From: Typha latifolia
Lineage: Eukaryota; Streptophyta; Magnoliopsida; Poales; Typhaceae
NCBI GenBank assembly: GCA_019914945.1
Contig: CM034106.1
Location: forward strand, 3,720,001-3,784,000
DNA length: 64,000 nucleotides
Direction of reading: 5' to 3'
Position numbers and translations under genes: made by a program
The notes under the pieces: generated by a model
What the model saw: only the letters and a program-made list of their open reading frames with translations
The model's database searches: none
Told to the model about the DNA's origin: nothing
Part shown: piece after piece, positions 37,334 through 46,972 of the stretch
How positions within the stretch are numbered: the stretch's first letter is position 1
Layout of the letters: every line of letters begins with the position of its first letter

Positions 37334-39108
37334 GATACAAGTCCACAATGATGTCGTGTCTTTGCACCCGTATACCGACCCGGCGACACAAACTCTCCAC
37401 CTTAAGCTCCGTGCTGTCTCCAATAGCAACGTCAAACCTCGACATCCAAACCCAATCTCCTCATTAACCTCTCATCTAGAAAGTTGTGTGTACTCCCAGA
37501 ATAGATGAGGATGTGCACACAATGCTTTCAAACGAGTCCGTCAACCCGTAATGTCCTCAACGCAGAAGTACCCGAATATGCATGCATCGATATTTCAGCT
37601 TGGATATCTTTCGCCGCGCCCTCCTCAATGGCCTCCTCAGGACATGCTCCATCATCAACTACCTCATCATCCTCCTCGAGACCGTCGATGAGCATCACAC
37701 TCCCGATCGGTTTGGAACATCGATGATCGAGGGTGAAACGTTCATCGCATCAAAAGCAAAGGCTCTTCGCTCTTCGCTCCTCCACCTGGGCAGGTGTGAG
37801 AGTTCGAACGGGGGGTCTTGTGCCTCCTCTAAATTCGGAAGATCTCAAAGATGGTCGTGGTCAAGTACTCACAATCGCTGTCTTTGAACATGCAGAATTT
37901 CCAACCAGCGTTCTAGGTGCAAATTGCCCATCTCGGTTGCCCCAACTTATTTTTGCTACCATCTTGAGAGCCTTATGTTTTTGCTCCATCCTCACGGCCT
38001 TATTCAAAGGCCTCCTCAAAAGTGATAGGACATAGAGCACGAACATCCGTCTGTATCTCCTCTCACTGCCCTGAAATAAATGTGCTCATTAATGTCGGTT
38101 CGGGCCAAGGTGGCTCACAATGACTACAAACTCTTCTAAATTCTACTTAGTACTCCAGTATGGTCGTCCTCTGAACCATCTTGCTTAATGTGGTAGCAAA
38201 ATCTTCATATGCCGCTGTCCCAAATCTGAGTATAATCCTCCTACAAAAATCAGCCTAACCGATAAATCCTCCTCCACGAATAACTGATTCCTCCACGAAT
38301 AACTAATCTATACCAATGCAATGCCATTCCTTGTTGGTGAAAGCTTGCCATCTGGACTTTAGTGTCTTCCACTGTCCCTTGACAATCAAAGTATTGTTCA
38401 ACTTAAAACACCCAATCCATTGGATCACCGCCTTAGAATTTTGGAAAGTCCAAGCGTGCGGTTCTCCCCCGAATAGCATTGTTGGGTTTGCAAAAGATCC
38501 TTGGTTTACGTCTAAACTTTTGTGCATGTTGATCACCTTCTATAAATCCTCAAGCACGTCTATCACCATCTCCAATGGGATCAACCTCATCCTCAAAGTG
38601 TCAATCCTTCTCATCGACGAAGTGCACCGGTGCCGCACGCCTCTCTAATTCCACCACCACCGGTCTTGGGTTTTGTAACGAAGGTGGGGGATGATGTGTA
38701 GGGATAGGTAAGAGGGGATCATTGACACTCACATGATGCACCTGGACCTGTAGGGTATCACTTTGATGAGGTCCCACCGCTAGTCCTTCTTGAAACTCTG
38801 ATCATTAATGAGGAGATGACGAACCCAATCGGTTCATGACATATTCCTTAAAATCATTGTGACATTTTTAAATTGTGTCAACTCTATGCAGCAATGTTTG
38901 GAACATGCCCTTAAATTCATCCTCCATGCCCATATTCACACCCATGGATGTTGGTTGACTCGGTCCTACCATGGTCGCTGCAAAGGAATCGGCCTCACAG
39001 TTAAGGTCATCGTGGATTGAGTCTTCCCTTGCCGGTGTGCTCTCCATAGGTATCTTTGTTGATGTCATCTTCTTTATTTCAACCATTAATGGATGTCTGA
39101 GGTTCACC
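37334..39108 (-). pseudogene. gag and protease of inverted F1 copy D
   Basis: The gag N-terminus is visible on the minus strand from about 39095 (KKMTSTKIPMESTPAREDS and MGMEDEFKGMFQTLLHRVD), followed by the gag core (38300-38540), the AVRMEQKHKALKMVAKISW stretch near 38000, and protease near 37400-37520. Stops and frameshifts are frequent. Confidence 0.8.
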
Positions 39109-39109
39109 T

Positions 39110-39121
39110 GCTCTGATACCA
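39110..39121 (-). other. primer-binding site of inverted F1 copy D
   Basis: TGGTATCAGAGC on the minus strand, single copy, four bases from the LTR fragment that begins at 39125. Confidence 0.9.
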
Positions 39122-39124
39122 TAT

Positions 39125-39295
39125 TGATGGGTTCTTGTACCAAAACGTCAGCTACAGAACAATTCTCTTAAGATCTGAATTTATTGTATAAAATAGTCAG
39201 TGCAACCATGGGAAAATATTAGTCAAATATTCTCCTGTAGTTAGAAAATTATGAAACTAAGTGAATTAGATTTGTAACTTCCTGATCTACAATTT
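39125..39295 (-). repeat. F1 LTR terminal fragment
   Basis: The plus strand begins TGATGGGTTCTTGTACC. This is the same 170 bases that also begin the fuller LTR at 39523, so the LTR end is present twice, separated by integrase sequence. Confidence 0.85.
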
Positions 39296-39522
39296 ACGAC
39301 AGTTGGGTGTTTGTGTGGGTACAGCGGTATTGATAGGTGACCTCGTCCGATGTATAACCAAAAGTTAGCTCATCGGTACTTTGGTCCATTTCGAGTGTTA
39401 GAGCGTATTGGTCCGGTTGCATATAATTTGGAGTAGCCCGAGGAGTCGAGAGTGCATCTTATCTTCTATGTTTCATTGCTGAGAGAGCGGATTGGAGATC
39501 ATGAGGTCGTTGGATCAGTTCT
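39296..39522 (+). pseudogene. F1 integrase C-terminal fragment inside the inverted LTR
   Basis: Plus-strand sequence coding, through frameshifts, for SWVFVWVQRY, PKVSSSVLW-type sequence of the GPY/F region, ERIGPVAYNLE and LLREWIGDHEVVGSVL. It stops at the same base as unit C (GGATCAGTTC), followed again by TTGATGG of an inverted LTR end. Confidence 0.82.
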
Positions 39523-40372
39523 TGATGGGTTCTTGTACTAAAAGGTCGGCTACGGAACAATTCCCTTAAGATCTGAATTTATTGCAGGAAAAAGTCCGTG
39601 CAACCATGGGAACATATTTGTCAAATATTTTTCTGTAATCAGAAAATTACGAAACTAATTGTGTTAGATTCGTAACTTCCAGATCTATAACTTTCATATT
39701 TATGCCTTTCTAGATTCGAACTGAAATTAAGACGAAAATAAGGAACAACGTGGGTGATGGTGGTGGTGACGAGTGGAGTGGATGTTAGGATTATGGATGA
39801 GTATGGAGATGGAGGTGGATGTGATTAAGGGATATAGAGAAGCGAATGAAATGGTCGAGATCCCAAAGAAAAGGGGTGACTCGATAGTTGAGGGAGATTA
39901 GAAGTTAGGAGAAACACTACCAATGGTAGAGGTGGAAGGATGGTGAAGAGGGAGGGAGATTAGTATAGATAGATGATAGAGAGGCAAGAAATCAATTTTT
40001 CAATAGCATAATGAATTTGTCTGCCATCCACATATTTATAAAGGCTAGCCAACAAGTCCTAAAATAATAAATAACCCTAATTCTAGAGGATTCCCGCCGA
40101 TCACGTTCGAACGTGCCTGATCGCGTTTGAACGCACAAAAGGCGTTCTCTCTATGTGTGAACGTGATGCAGGCATTTGAACGTGGGCATTCGAACTCGCT
40201 CGACCGCGTTCGAACGCACAATATGCGTTCTTTGTATTTGCTAACCTGATGCAGATGTTTGCAAGGGCATTCGAACGCGACCCCTTCTACGAACGAACGC
40301 GACCTACAGGAATTTTATTTTAATGAAAATAAACAACTAATGCAATAAGAAAAGATCCTACTAAATGTATCA
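39523..40372 (-). repeat. F1 LTR, nearly full length (850 bp), inverted
   Basis: The plus strand begins TGATGGGTTCTTGTAC and ends AAATGTATCA, the complement of the F1 start TGATACATTT. The motif cluster lies at about 40100-40310, TATA region near 40030. Confidence 0.88.
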
Positions 40373-40383
40373 GTTCTACCGGA

Positions 40384-40981
40384 GAAATTTTTTTTGTATG
40401 TCACGTTCGAACGCAGGTGGGGTGCGTTCAAACGTGCTCGCGAACGCCTACATCAAGTTCATAAATACAGAGAACACAAAATGTGCGTTCGATTACGTTT
40501 GAATGCGGTCGGCGAAAATCCATTGTTTCTAGGGTTAATAATTGTCATTTTTGAATTGTTTGGTTAGCCTCTAAAGGTGTGGATGGAAACCAACGAGTCA
40601 TTATTGAATGAATTGAGTTTTCCCTAGTCTTCTTCTTATTTTCTCTCGTTATCTCATTCCCTGGCGCCACCACTTCTAGCCTCCCTCGACCGGCCACTCG
40701 TCCTAGTCCCTTAGGTGCAGCCCATTCCTCCCCCTTCTTCCAATCTCTCTATTATCTTGTCCTAACCCCTTCCATCTTCCATAATCCTTCCACCACCACT
40801 TATCCATTGGTGCCACCCCATTACCGCCAGTCTACCACCATCCATCATCACCTGGGATCTCATGCCTCCATCCACAGATCCATAGATGGACTCCCTAACA
40901 TTCGTCTACTTCTCGTGCTAGATTCTATCCAGATCTAAATACGGGATAGATCAAACCTTATCCCAAGGGGAGATCATATCA
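40384..40981 (+). repeat. F2 LTR fragment lacking its first part
   Basis: It starts within the region matching TTTTTTGTATGTCACGTTCG and ends GGGGAGATCATATCA, the F2 LTR end. It contains the motif cluster (40400-40515) and the shared body (GGTTAGCCTC, CCGGTGCCACC-type words). Confidence 0.8.
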
Positions 40982-41036
40982 CTCCCCTCTAATTTTAAAC
41001 TTCTCCCTCCTTGCTCAAACCGTAGCTACATGCTGA

Positions 41037-41804
41037 TAGGCTACGGAACAATTCCTTCAAGATCTGAATTTATTATAGGAAGTAGTCCGCACAACCGAGG
41101 GAACATATTTACCAAATATTTTCTGAAAGTCAGAAAATTATGAAGCCAAGTGGAATCGATCCATAACTCCCTGATCTACATTTTTCATATTTATGCCCTT
41201 TGCATATTCAAATAGAAACTAGGAGGAAAACATGATATTTTGTGGATGATAGTGGTGGTGACTGGTGGAGTGGAAGTTAGGGTTATGGATGATAATGGAG
41301 ATGAGGGTGGATGGATGGTGTTGTTTAAGGAATAAAGACGAAGGGGAAGAAGTGGTCGAGATCCCAAAGAAGAGGGAGGACTCGATAGTCGAGGGAGATT
41401 AGAACTTAGGAGAGACCTTGCCAATGGTAGAGGTGGTAGGTTAGTGAAGAGGGAGGAGGGAGATTAGGGTAGAGAGATGATAGAGAGGCAAGAAACCAAT
41501 ATTTCAATAGCATAATGAATTTGGCTGCTATCCACACCTTTATAGAGGCAAGCCAACAAGCCCTAATAACAATAAATAACCCTAATCCTAGTGGAATCCC
41601 GCCGATCGCGTTCGAATGCACAAAAAATGTTCTGTATATGTGCGAACGCGCATTTCGCATTCTTTGTATTTTCGAACCTGATGTTGGTGTTCGCAAGGGT
41701 GTTCGAATGCGACCCCTTCCGCGTTCGAATGCGACCTACAATAATTTTATTTTAATAAAAATAAATAACTAATGCAATAGAAAAGACTCTAACAAGGTAT
41801 ATTA
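41037..41804 (-). repeat. F1 LTR, 3' LTR of inverted copy E
   Basis: It has the same order as 39523-40372 but has lost its very end. The plus strand finishes at AGGTATATTA, where the minus-strand LTR start has mutated from TGATAC to TAATAT. It directly follows the integrase-chromodomain of copy E, so it is a 3' LTR. Confidence 0.83.
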
Positions 41805-42315
41805 GCCCACCACGCTTTTCCCACCTTGCCCGAACAAAGTAAAGTCGGGGAAACGCTCCAAGATATCCGTCTCCAACTCCTATGTAGCCTCATCGGATGG
41901 CTTGCCAAGCAACTCAACTAGAATCTCCATCTCTAATCTGGTACCATGACATCATTGGCGCCTAGCAAGTATTTGAACTGGCTCTATGATCTCTGTCTCC
42001 TCCAATGGCTCCCATAGAACTGATCCAACGACCTCATGATCTCCAATCCGCTCTCTCAGCAATCAATCATGGAAGACAGGATACACTCTCGAGCCCTACG
42101 TCAACTCTAAACAATATGCAACCGGACCGATATGCTCTAACACCTGAAACAGAGTAAAGTAGTGTTGTGCTAACTTTTGGTTACGCACTGGACGCAAGGT
42201 TAGCTGTCAATATAGTTGTACCCTCACAAATACCCAACTGTCGATGTCGAACTCCTGCTCCCGATGACTGCAATCATAAACTTGCTTAATGCAGTTTTGG
42301 GGAAGTTTAAGATGG
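41805..42315 (-). pseudogene. F1 copy E: integrase C-terminus and chromodomain
   Basis: On the minus strand: VLEHIGPVAYCLEL, GDHEVVGSVLWEPLEET, then a chromodomain-like segment (ILVELLGKPSDEAT, stop, ELETDILERFPDF) ending GQGGKSVVG immediately at the LTR. The stop lies where the family has the conserved Trp of ATWE. This is the only place in the window where the F1 integrase C-terminus is complete; it shows that F1 is a chromovirus and that its pol frame ends at the LTR border. Confidence 0.85.
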
Positions 42316-42351
42316 GCATGCAACTGATACGATCACACCTCTGGCTATGGA

Positions 42352-42363
42352 GCTCTGATACCA
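42352..42363 (-). other. F2 primer-binding site
   Basis: TGGTATCAGAGC on the minus strand, followed by CTCCATAGCCAGAGG, the same leader as after the F2 LTR at 50986-51922. Confidence 0.9.
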
Positions 42364-42366
42364 GCT

Positions 42367-43194
42367 TGATACGATCTCACCGTTTTGGTGAAGGTTCGAT
42401 CTCTTCCAATTCTTGATCTGGACTAGATCTGGCACGAAACTTTGAAATACTATCCCGAAATATTCCGCCGTCGGATCGATGTGAAACTTTGATATGTTGT
42501 AGCCCCAGAAACGAGCTTTCCAACAAATCTAGTTTCAGGCGAATCGGAGTTGTGGATCTCGAGATACCGTCCGTTTAGTGGACGAACATCAGATGCTCTG
42601 TTTTGGATTCGTGGATGGAGGCACGAGATCCTAGGTAATTATGGTTGGTGGAGGACCGGCGTTAATGTGGTGGCACCGGTGAAAAGTGATGGTGGAAGGG
42701 TTGTGGTTGATGGAAGGATTAGGGCAAGTGTGGGATAGATTGGACGAAGGGGGAGAAGAGGGCCACCCTTAAGGGACTAGGGTGATTACCCGGACAAGGG
42801 AGGTTAGAAGCGGCGTCGCCGGGGATTGAGAGAACGGGAGAGAAGAAGACGAAGGAGGCAAGGCAAAACTCAATCTCAATAATCAATGATAATTTTGGTT
42901 GCCTTACACATCCTTTTATAGGCTAACCAACAACTCAAATTAACCCTAAAACACAATTTTCACCGACCGCGTTCGAACTCGCCCGACCGCGTTCGAACGC
43001 ACCGAGTTCGCTCTTCTGGATTTGCGAACGCGATGCAGGCGTTCGAACGCGCAATCGAACGCGCCTGTCGGTATTTGCGAACGCGATGCAGGCGTTCACA
43101 GTGCGTTCGAACGTACCGCGTTCGAACGCACAATACATTCTCTTCACCACGTTCACAACCCCGTTCACAAACCGCGTTCGAACTCACTCCACCC
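42367..43194 (-). repeat. F2 LTR, cut at its start
   Basis: The plus strand begins TGATACGATCTCACCG and runs to ACTCCACCCG at 43194, where internal sequence takes over. The motif cluster is at 42965-43180 with several perfect GCGTTCGAACGC-type cores; TATA on the minus strand as CCTTTTATAGG near 42910. Confidence 0.88.
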
Positions 43195-43444
43195 GTGAAA
43201 TTTGGGTCCATCTACATTGAGTCCACTTGGTCTCGGGTGGTCGAACCAATTGACTCAATGTCAGTTCAGCAATAGAAATCTGGTGCATCCGATTGCGCTC
43301 GGGAGGTCGAGTTAGATGCAGTTGGTGGATCCATATTAGGTTCTCCCAGTGACTCAAGTTAGGTTCAGCTAGCCAAACTGATTGTTTGTTGTGCTCATAA
43401 TCATTCTGCCCACTCCATGGATTAGGATCCGAGTCAAATGTATC

Positions 43445-44393
43445 CTAGTATAAGCAAACTCGTCTTAAGTCAAGTAGAGGGTTTCTGATCATGTCCCTTA
43501 TTTGACTTAACTGAGTCCCGAAGTCCAGGGATGACTCCCACTTGACTTGACCCCTTTGGCTCTTAGGTCCAACCCAACTAATGTCTAGCAATTCCACCTG
43601 GTCAAGCCCAACAATGTAGCCTTCTTGAAATTCTAACCACTTAGAGTCTTCAAAAAAATTTGAAATCCCTAATCTTTCTCTCTTAGTTCCATCTCCATTA
43701 GCCATTGCCATAGGAGTTGCCTTAGCATGTGGCAGCCTTGGCTGAGTAGTGACCACCTCTAGTAGTTGCTTAAGTAGGGTTCCCGACGGTGTGGCAGTAG
43801 TCGGCGGCGATGGAAGGCCGAAGTTGGCCCAAAAAATAAAATCTTCAGGTCCTTCTCTGTCCCGTTGCAGCCATGGCAAGGAGCCTTTGGTCATCCGGAA
43901 TACTACAATAGTTGCTGGTGAGGCCCCTCTTGGGGTGGCGACGGTTGACCTAGTGTGGAAGGCCGAGGTTGACAAAAACAAAATCTTCATCTCCTTCTTC
44001 ATTTTGTCGTAGCCATGGCAGGGAGGTTTCGATCGTTTGGGTGAGAAAATCATTAGCCCACAAGGTCTTTACGAGGCTGTCAGAGGCTGGTGCTGCCATG
44101 GTTGGAAGATTGCGGCCTTCTCCTTCGAGTTGTAGCTCGGCGGGGAGCTGCAACGTCATCGCGGGTGATGGCACTATTGCAGTTGACTGTCGATTGATCG
44201 AGGAGAATGGTGGAAGGTCACTAGAGGCCATACATGATTTCTTCATAGTTGCTGACTCACTGTGGTTGCAAATGAAGGTGGTGTAAGGCGGCCCAAGTGC
44301 TGGAACTTGCGGTTCTGGATCATCTCCCTCACCAGTGATGAGGATTCCTGATGAGGAATATCCAGCGGCCACGTGTGGTCTTCCTCCATTCAA
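43445..44393 (-). other. F2 internal ORFs of unknown function with imperfect protein repeats
   Basis: Two overlapping minus-strand ORFs (43950-44393, 147 aa; 43445-44053, 202 aa) repeat a theme: SLPWLRQNEEGDEDFVF-NLGLP and SLPWLQRDREGPEDFIFWA-NFGLP, with a more degenerate third copy near 43990-44053. No known domain is recognised. They follow the gag-like ORF and may be its frameshifted continuation or simply noncoding repeats. It is not clear that either is translated. Confidence 0.4.
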
Positions 44394-44435
44394 CAGTGGT
44401 TCGCACGGTTGTCGACTCGTCGAAGAACTCCGTTC

Positions 44436-45029
44436 TCACATCAAAAGAACATTTCCAACCGTCGAGCTTGCCAAAGGAAACTGCTGCCTTGAAGCTAGAC
44501 TCTTCGCCGTTTCTGCAGGGATCGGGAATGGTGCAGCCAGCCCTTCACAGTTTGTCGATGAGGTCTCCGGTGCATGGGATGATGTGGAGGTTCCGAGGGC
44601 TGCTACAATGGTTGAGGATCCCATTGTAGCCAACAGCCGTTTGTTGCAGCTAACCATGGGTTGAGGTGTAGAAGCTCGATCTTGCCTGATTGCCGAACTC
44701 TCCCCAACTTTTGTGATGAACGGGGAGGCCGTGGAGGATGTTGGGTATGTTGCAGAGGGTTCCCCATGCTGCCTTGTGATTGCCCTGCTTGTTGAAGAAG
44801 GTTTCGGCCACGCCCGTATTTCCCACAGCATCTCCATCATCATTTGATTATTGATGGCCATCTGTCTAGAAAGAGACCCCAACACGGCTTGAATGCTAGG
44901 TTCTTCCATATTCTGATTAGATCGGGCGGTTCCACGGGAGGAAGTCCTTGCAATCATTTCTCCCTCCTCTATTGGGAGAATCTCTTCTTCATCATCTCGC
45001 CGTGCAGCCATGGATCTGGTTGTCGTCAT
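44436..45029 (-). CDS. gag-like N-terminal ORF of the F2 non-autonomous element
   Basis: The first ATG after the primer site is at 45029, giving a 197-aa ORF that starts MTTTRSMAARRDDEEE and continues with IQAVLGSLSRQMAINNQMM and a Ser/Thr-rich tail. An acidic start followed by a Gln/Met-rich helix resembles plant Ty3/gypsy gag N-termini. No capsid core, zinc knuckle, protease or polymerase follows. The ORF could be extended upstream into LTR sequence, but I chose the ATG just inside the primer site. The role is inferred from position. Confidence 0.5.
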   Translation of the reverse strand: MTTTRSMAARRDDEEEILPIEEGEMIARTSSRGTARSNQNMEEPSIQAVLGSLSRQMAINNQMMMEMLWEIRAWPKPSSTSRAITRQHGEPSATYPTSSTASPFITKVGESSAIRQDRASTPQPMVSCNKRLLATMGSSTIVAALGTSTSSHAPETSSTNCEGLAAPFPIPAETAKSLASRQQFPLASSTVGNVLLM

Positions 45030-45055
45030 TGGAAGCGCTTGTCTGAGGAAAGGTG

Positions 45056-45067
45056 GCTCTAATACCA
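45056..45067 (-). other. F2 primer-binding site (variant)
   Basis: TGGTATTAGAGC on the minus strand, one base different from the usual tRNA-iMet site, next to the LTR at 45071. Confidence 0.85.
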
Positions 45068-45070
45068 ATT

Positions 45071-45944
45071 TGATAAGATCCCGAAATATTCCGCTGTTGG
45101 ATCGATGTGAAATTTTGATATATTGTAGGCCCGGAAAAGAGCTTTCCAACAAATCTAGTTTCAGGCGAATCGGAGTTGTGGATCTCGAGATACCGTTCGT
45201 TTAGTGGACGAACATCAGGATGCTCTATTTTGGATTCGTGGATGGAGGCACGAGATCCTAGGTAATGATGGTTGGTGGAGGACCGGCGTTAATGTGGTGG
45301 CACCGGTGAAAAGTGATGGTGGAAGGGTTGTGGTTGATGGAAGGATTAGGGCAAGTGTGGGATAGATTGGACGAAGGGGGAGAAGAGGGCCACCCCTAAG
45401 GGACTAGGGTGATTACCCGGACGAGGGAGGTTAGAAGCGGCGTCGCCGGGGATTGAGAGAACGGGAGCGAAGAAGACGATGGAGGCAAGGCAAAACTCAA
45501 TCTCAATAATCAATGATAATTTTGGTTGCCCTACACATCCTTTTATAGGCTAACCAACAACTCAAATTAACCCTAAAACACAATTTTCGCCGACCGCGTT
45601 CGAACTCGCCCGACCGCGTTCGAACGCACCGAGTTCGCTCTTCTGGATTTGCGAACGTGATGCAGGCGTTCGAACGCGTAATCGAACGCGCCTGTCGGTA
45701 TTTGCGAACGCGATGCAGGCGTTCACAGTGCGTTCGAACGTACCGCGTTCGAACGCATAGTACATTCTCTTCACCACGTTCACAACCCCGTTCACAAACC
45801 GCATTCCAACTCACTCCACCCGCGTTCGAACGCGACTTACAGAAAACTTATTTTAATAAAAATTAAATACTAAAATATGAAATAAAAACACTCCTAAAGT
45901 GAATCCATGCTCGAGATGACGTCGGTGAAGTCCGAATCATATCA
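45071..45944 (-). repeat. F2 LTR, 5' LTR of the non-autonomous element
   Basis: The plus strand begins TGATAAGATCCCG and ends CGAATCATATCA. About 100 bases present near the end of the 42367 copy are missing. It contains the motif cluster at 45596-45838 and CCTTTTATAGG near 45538. Confidence 0.88.
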
Positions 45945-45950
45945 GCAACT

Positions 45951-46798
45951 TGATATGATCTCCTATTTAGGCTAAGGTTCGATCTATTCTGATTTTTAGA
46001 TCTGGGCAGGATCTCACACAGAATGTTGAAAATAGATCCCAAGATATGTCGTCGTTGGATCGACTTGAGATTTTGATATATTGTAGCCTCAGAAAAGAGC
46101 TTTCATCACAAAGTTTTAGGCAAATCGGATGTAGAGATCTCGAGAGATCGTCTGATTAGTGAACAAACATCAAGAAGTATGTCTTAGGATCTGTGGATGG
46201 AGGCACGCGATCCTAGATGATGGTGGATAGTGGTGGACCGGCATTAATAGGGTGGCACCGGTGAATAAGTGGTGGTGGAAGGGTTATGGGTGATGGAAGG
46301 ATAAGGGCAGGTGTTGGATAGATTGGAAGAAGGGGGAGGAGAGGGCCTCCCCTAAGGGACTAACATGATTGGTCGGTCGAGGGAGGTTAGAAGCGGCGTC
46401 GCCGGGGATCGAGAGAATGCGAGAGAAAAGGACGAAGGAGACAAGGCAAAAACTCAATTCATCAATAGTGACTCTATGGTTGCCATCCACACCTTTAGAG
46501 ACTAACTAAACAATTCAAAAATAACCCTAAATAGTACATTTTCGCTGACCACGTTTGAACGAAGTTGATCGCGTTCGAACGCACATTTTTTGCACTTCTT
46601 TGGATTTGCGAATGTGATGCAGGCGTTCACAGGCGCATTCAAACACGGCGTTCGAACGCACTATTCACACTCTCTAGATGTGCGAACTTGATGTAGGAAC
46701 TTATTTTTTTAAGAATTAAACACTAAAACAGAAAATAAAGACACCCCTAAAGTGTACCCATGCATCGAGATAACATCGGTGAAGTCTGAATCATATCA
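45951..46798 (-). repeat. divergent F2 LTR, six bases from its neighbour
   Basis: The plus strand begins TGATATGATCTCCTATT and ends GAATCATATCA. It is clearly older than the 45071 LTR. Only GCAACT separates the two; this may be what is left of a primer site. Motifs at 46560-46690 include GCGTTCGAACGCAC. Confidence 0.83.
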
Positions 46799-46972
46799 CA
46801 ATCTCCTCACTGTGGCATCTCTAACCATCAAAGCTAAGTCAACCTCCGTCCGATCTGTAGATGCCACTTGATCCTAAGCACGTAATGTCGGAGCCGTGCA
46901 TCCATACACCATCTCAAATGGAGTCATGCCAATACTGTTGTGGTAGGCGGTGTTGTAAAACCACTCGCCCAC
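46799..46972 (-). pseudogene. Ty3/gypsy integrase fragment
   Basis: The minus strand codes for FYNTAYHNSIGMTPFEMVYG followed by DQVASTDRTEVDLALMVRD, the same region as unit C integrase near 36990-37140. It is cut on the left by an F2 LTR and on the right by the Tekay-like LTR. Confidence 0.82.

Larger units (their letters stand above)
37334..40372 (-). mobile_element. inverted F1 copy D: 5' LTR, gag and protease only
   Basis: On the minus strand the order is LTR (40372 to 39125, interrupted by a plus-strand integrase piece at 39296-39522), primer site, gag and protease. It ends abruptly at 37334 in the protease, face to face with the integrase of unit C. Confidence 0.82.
42316..45944 (-). 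mobile_element. non-autonomous F2 LTR retrotransposon with tandem LTR arrangement
   Basis: On the minus strand: LTR (45944-45071), primer site, internal region with short ORFs but no recognisable reverse transcriptase or integrase (45055-43195), LTR (43194-42367), a second primer site (42363-42352) and a few bases of leader. The two LTRs are nearly identical over long stretches, so this is recent. The second primer site after the downstream LTR means at least one more unit once followed. Confidence 0.75.

Noticed and set aside
42935..43275. Arg/Cys-rich ORFs on both strands across the F2 motif clusters (also 45503-45866, 51057-51386, 62412-62648, 58734-59240)
   Set aside because: They are open in many frames because the GTTCGAACGC motifs repeat; the same VRT/FERG words occur at every LTR and no start or leader supports them.
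43445..44393. Possible host gene inside the F2 element
   Set aside because: No introns, domain or codon pattern supports it; the ORFs overlap in different frames and share internal repeats. Kept only as ORFs of unknown function.
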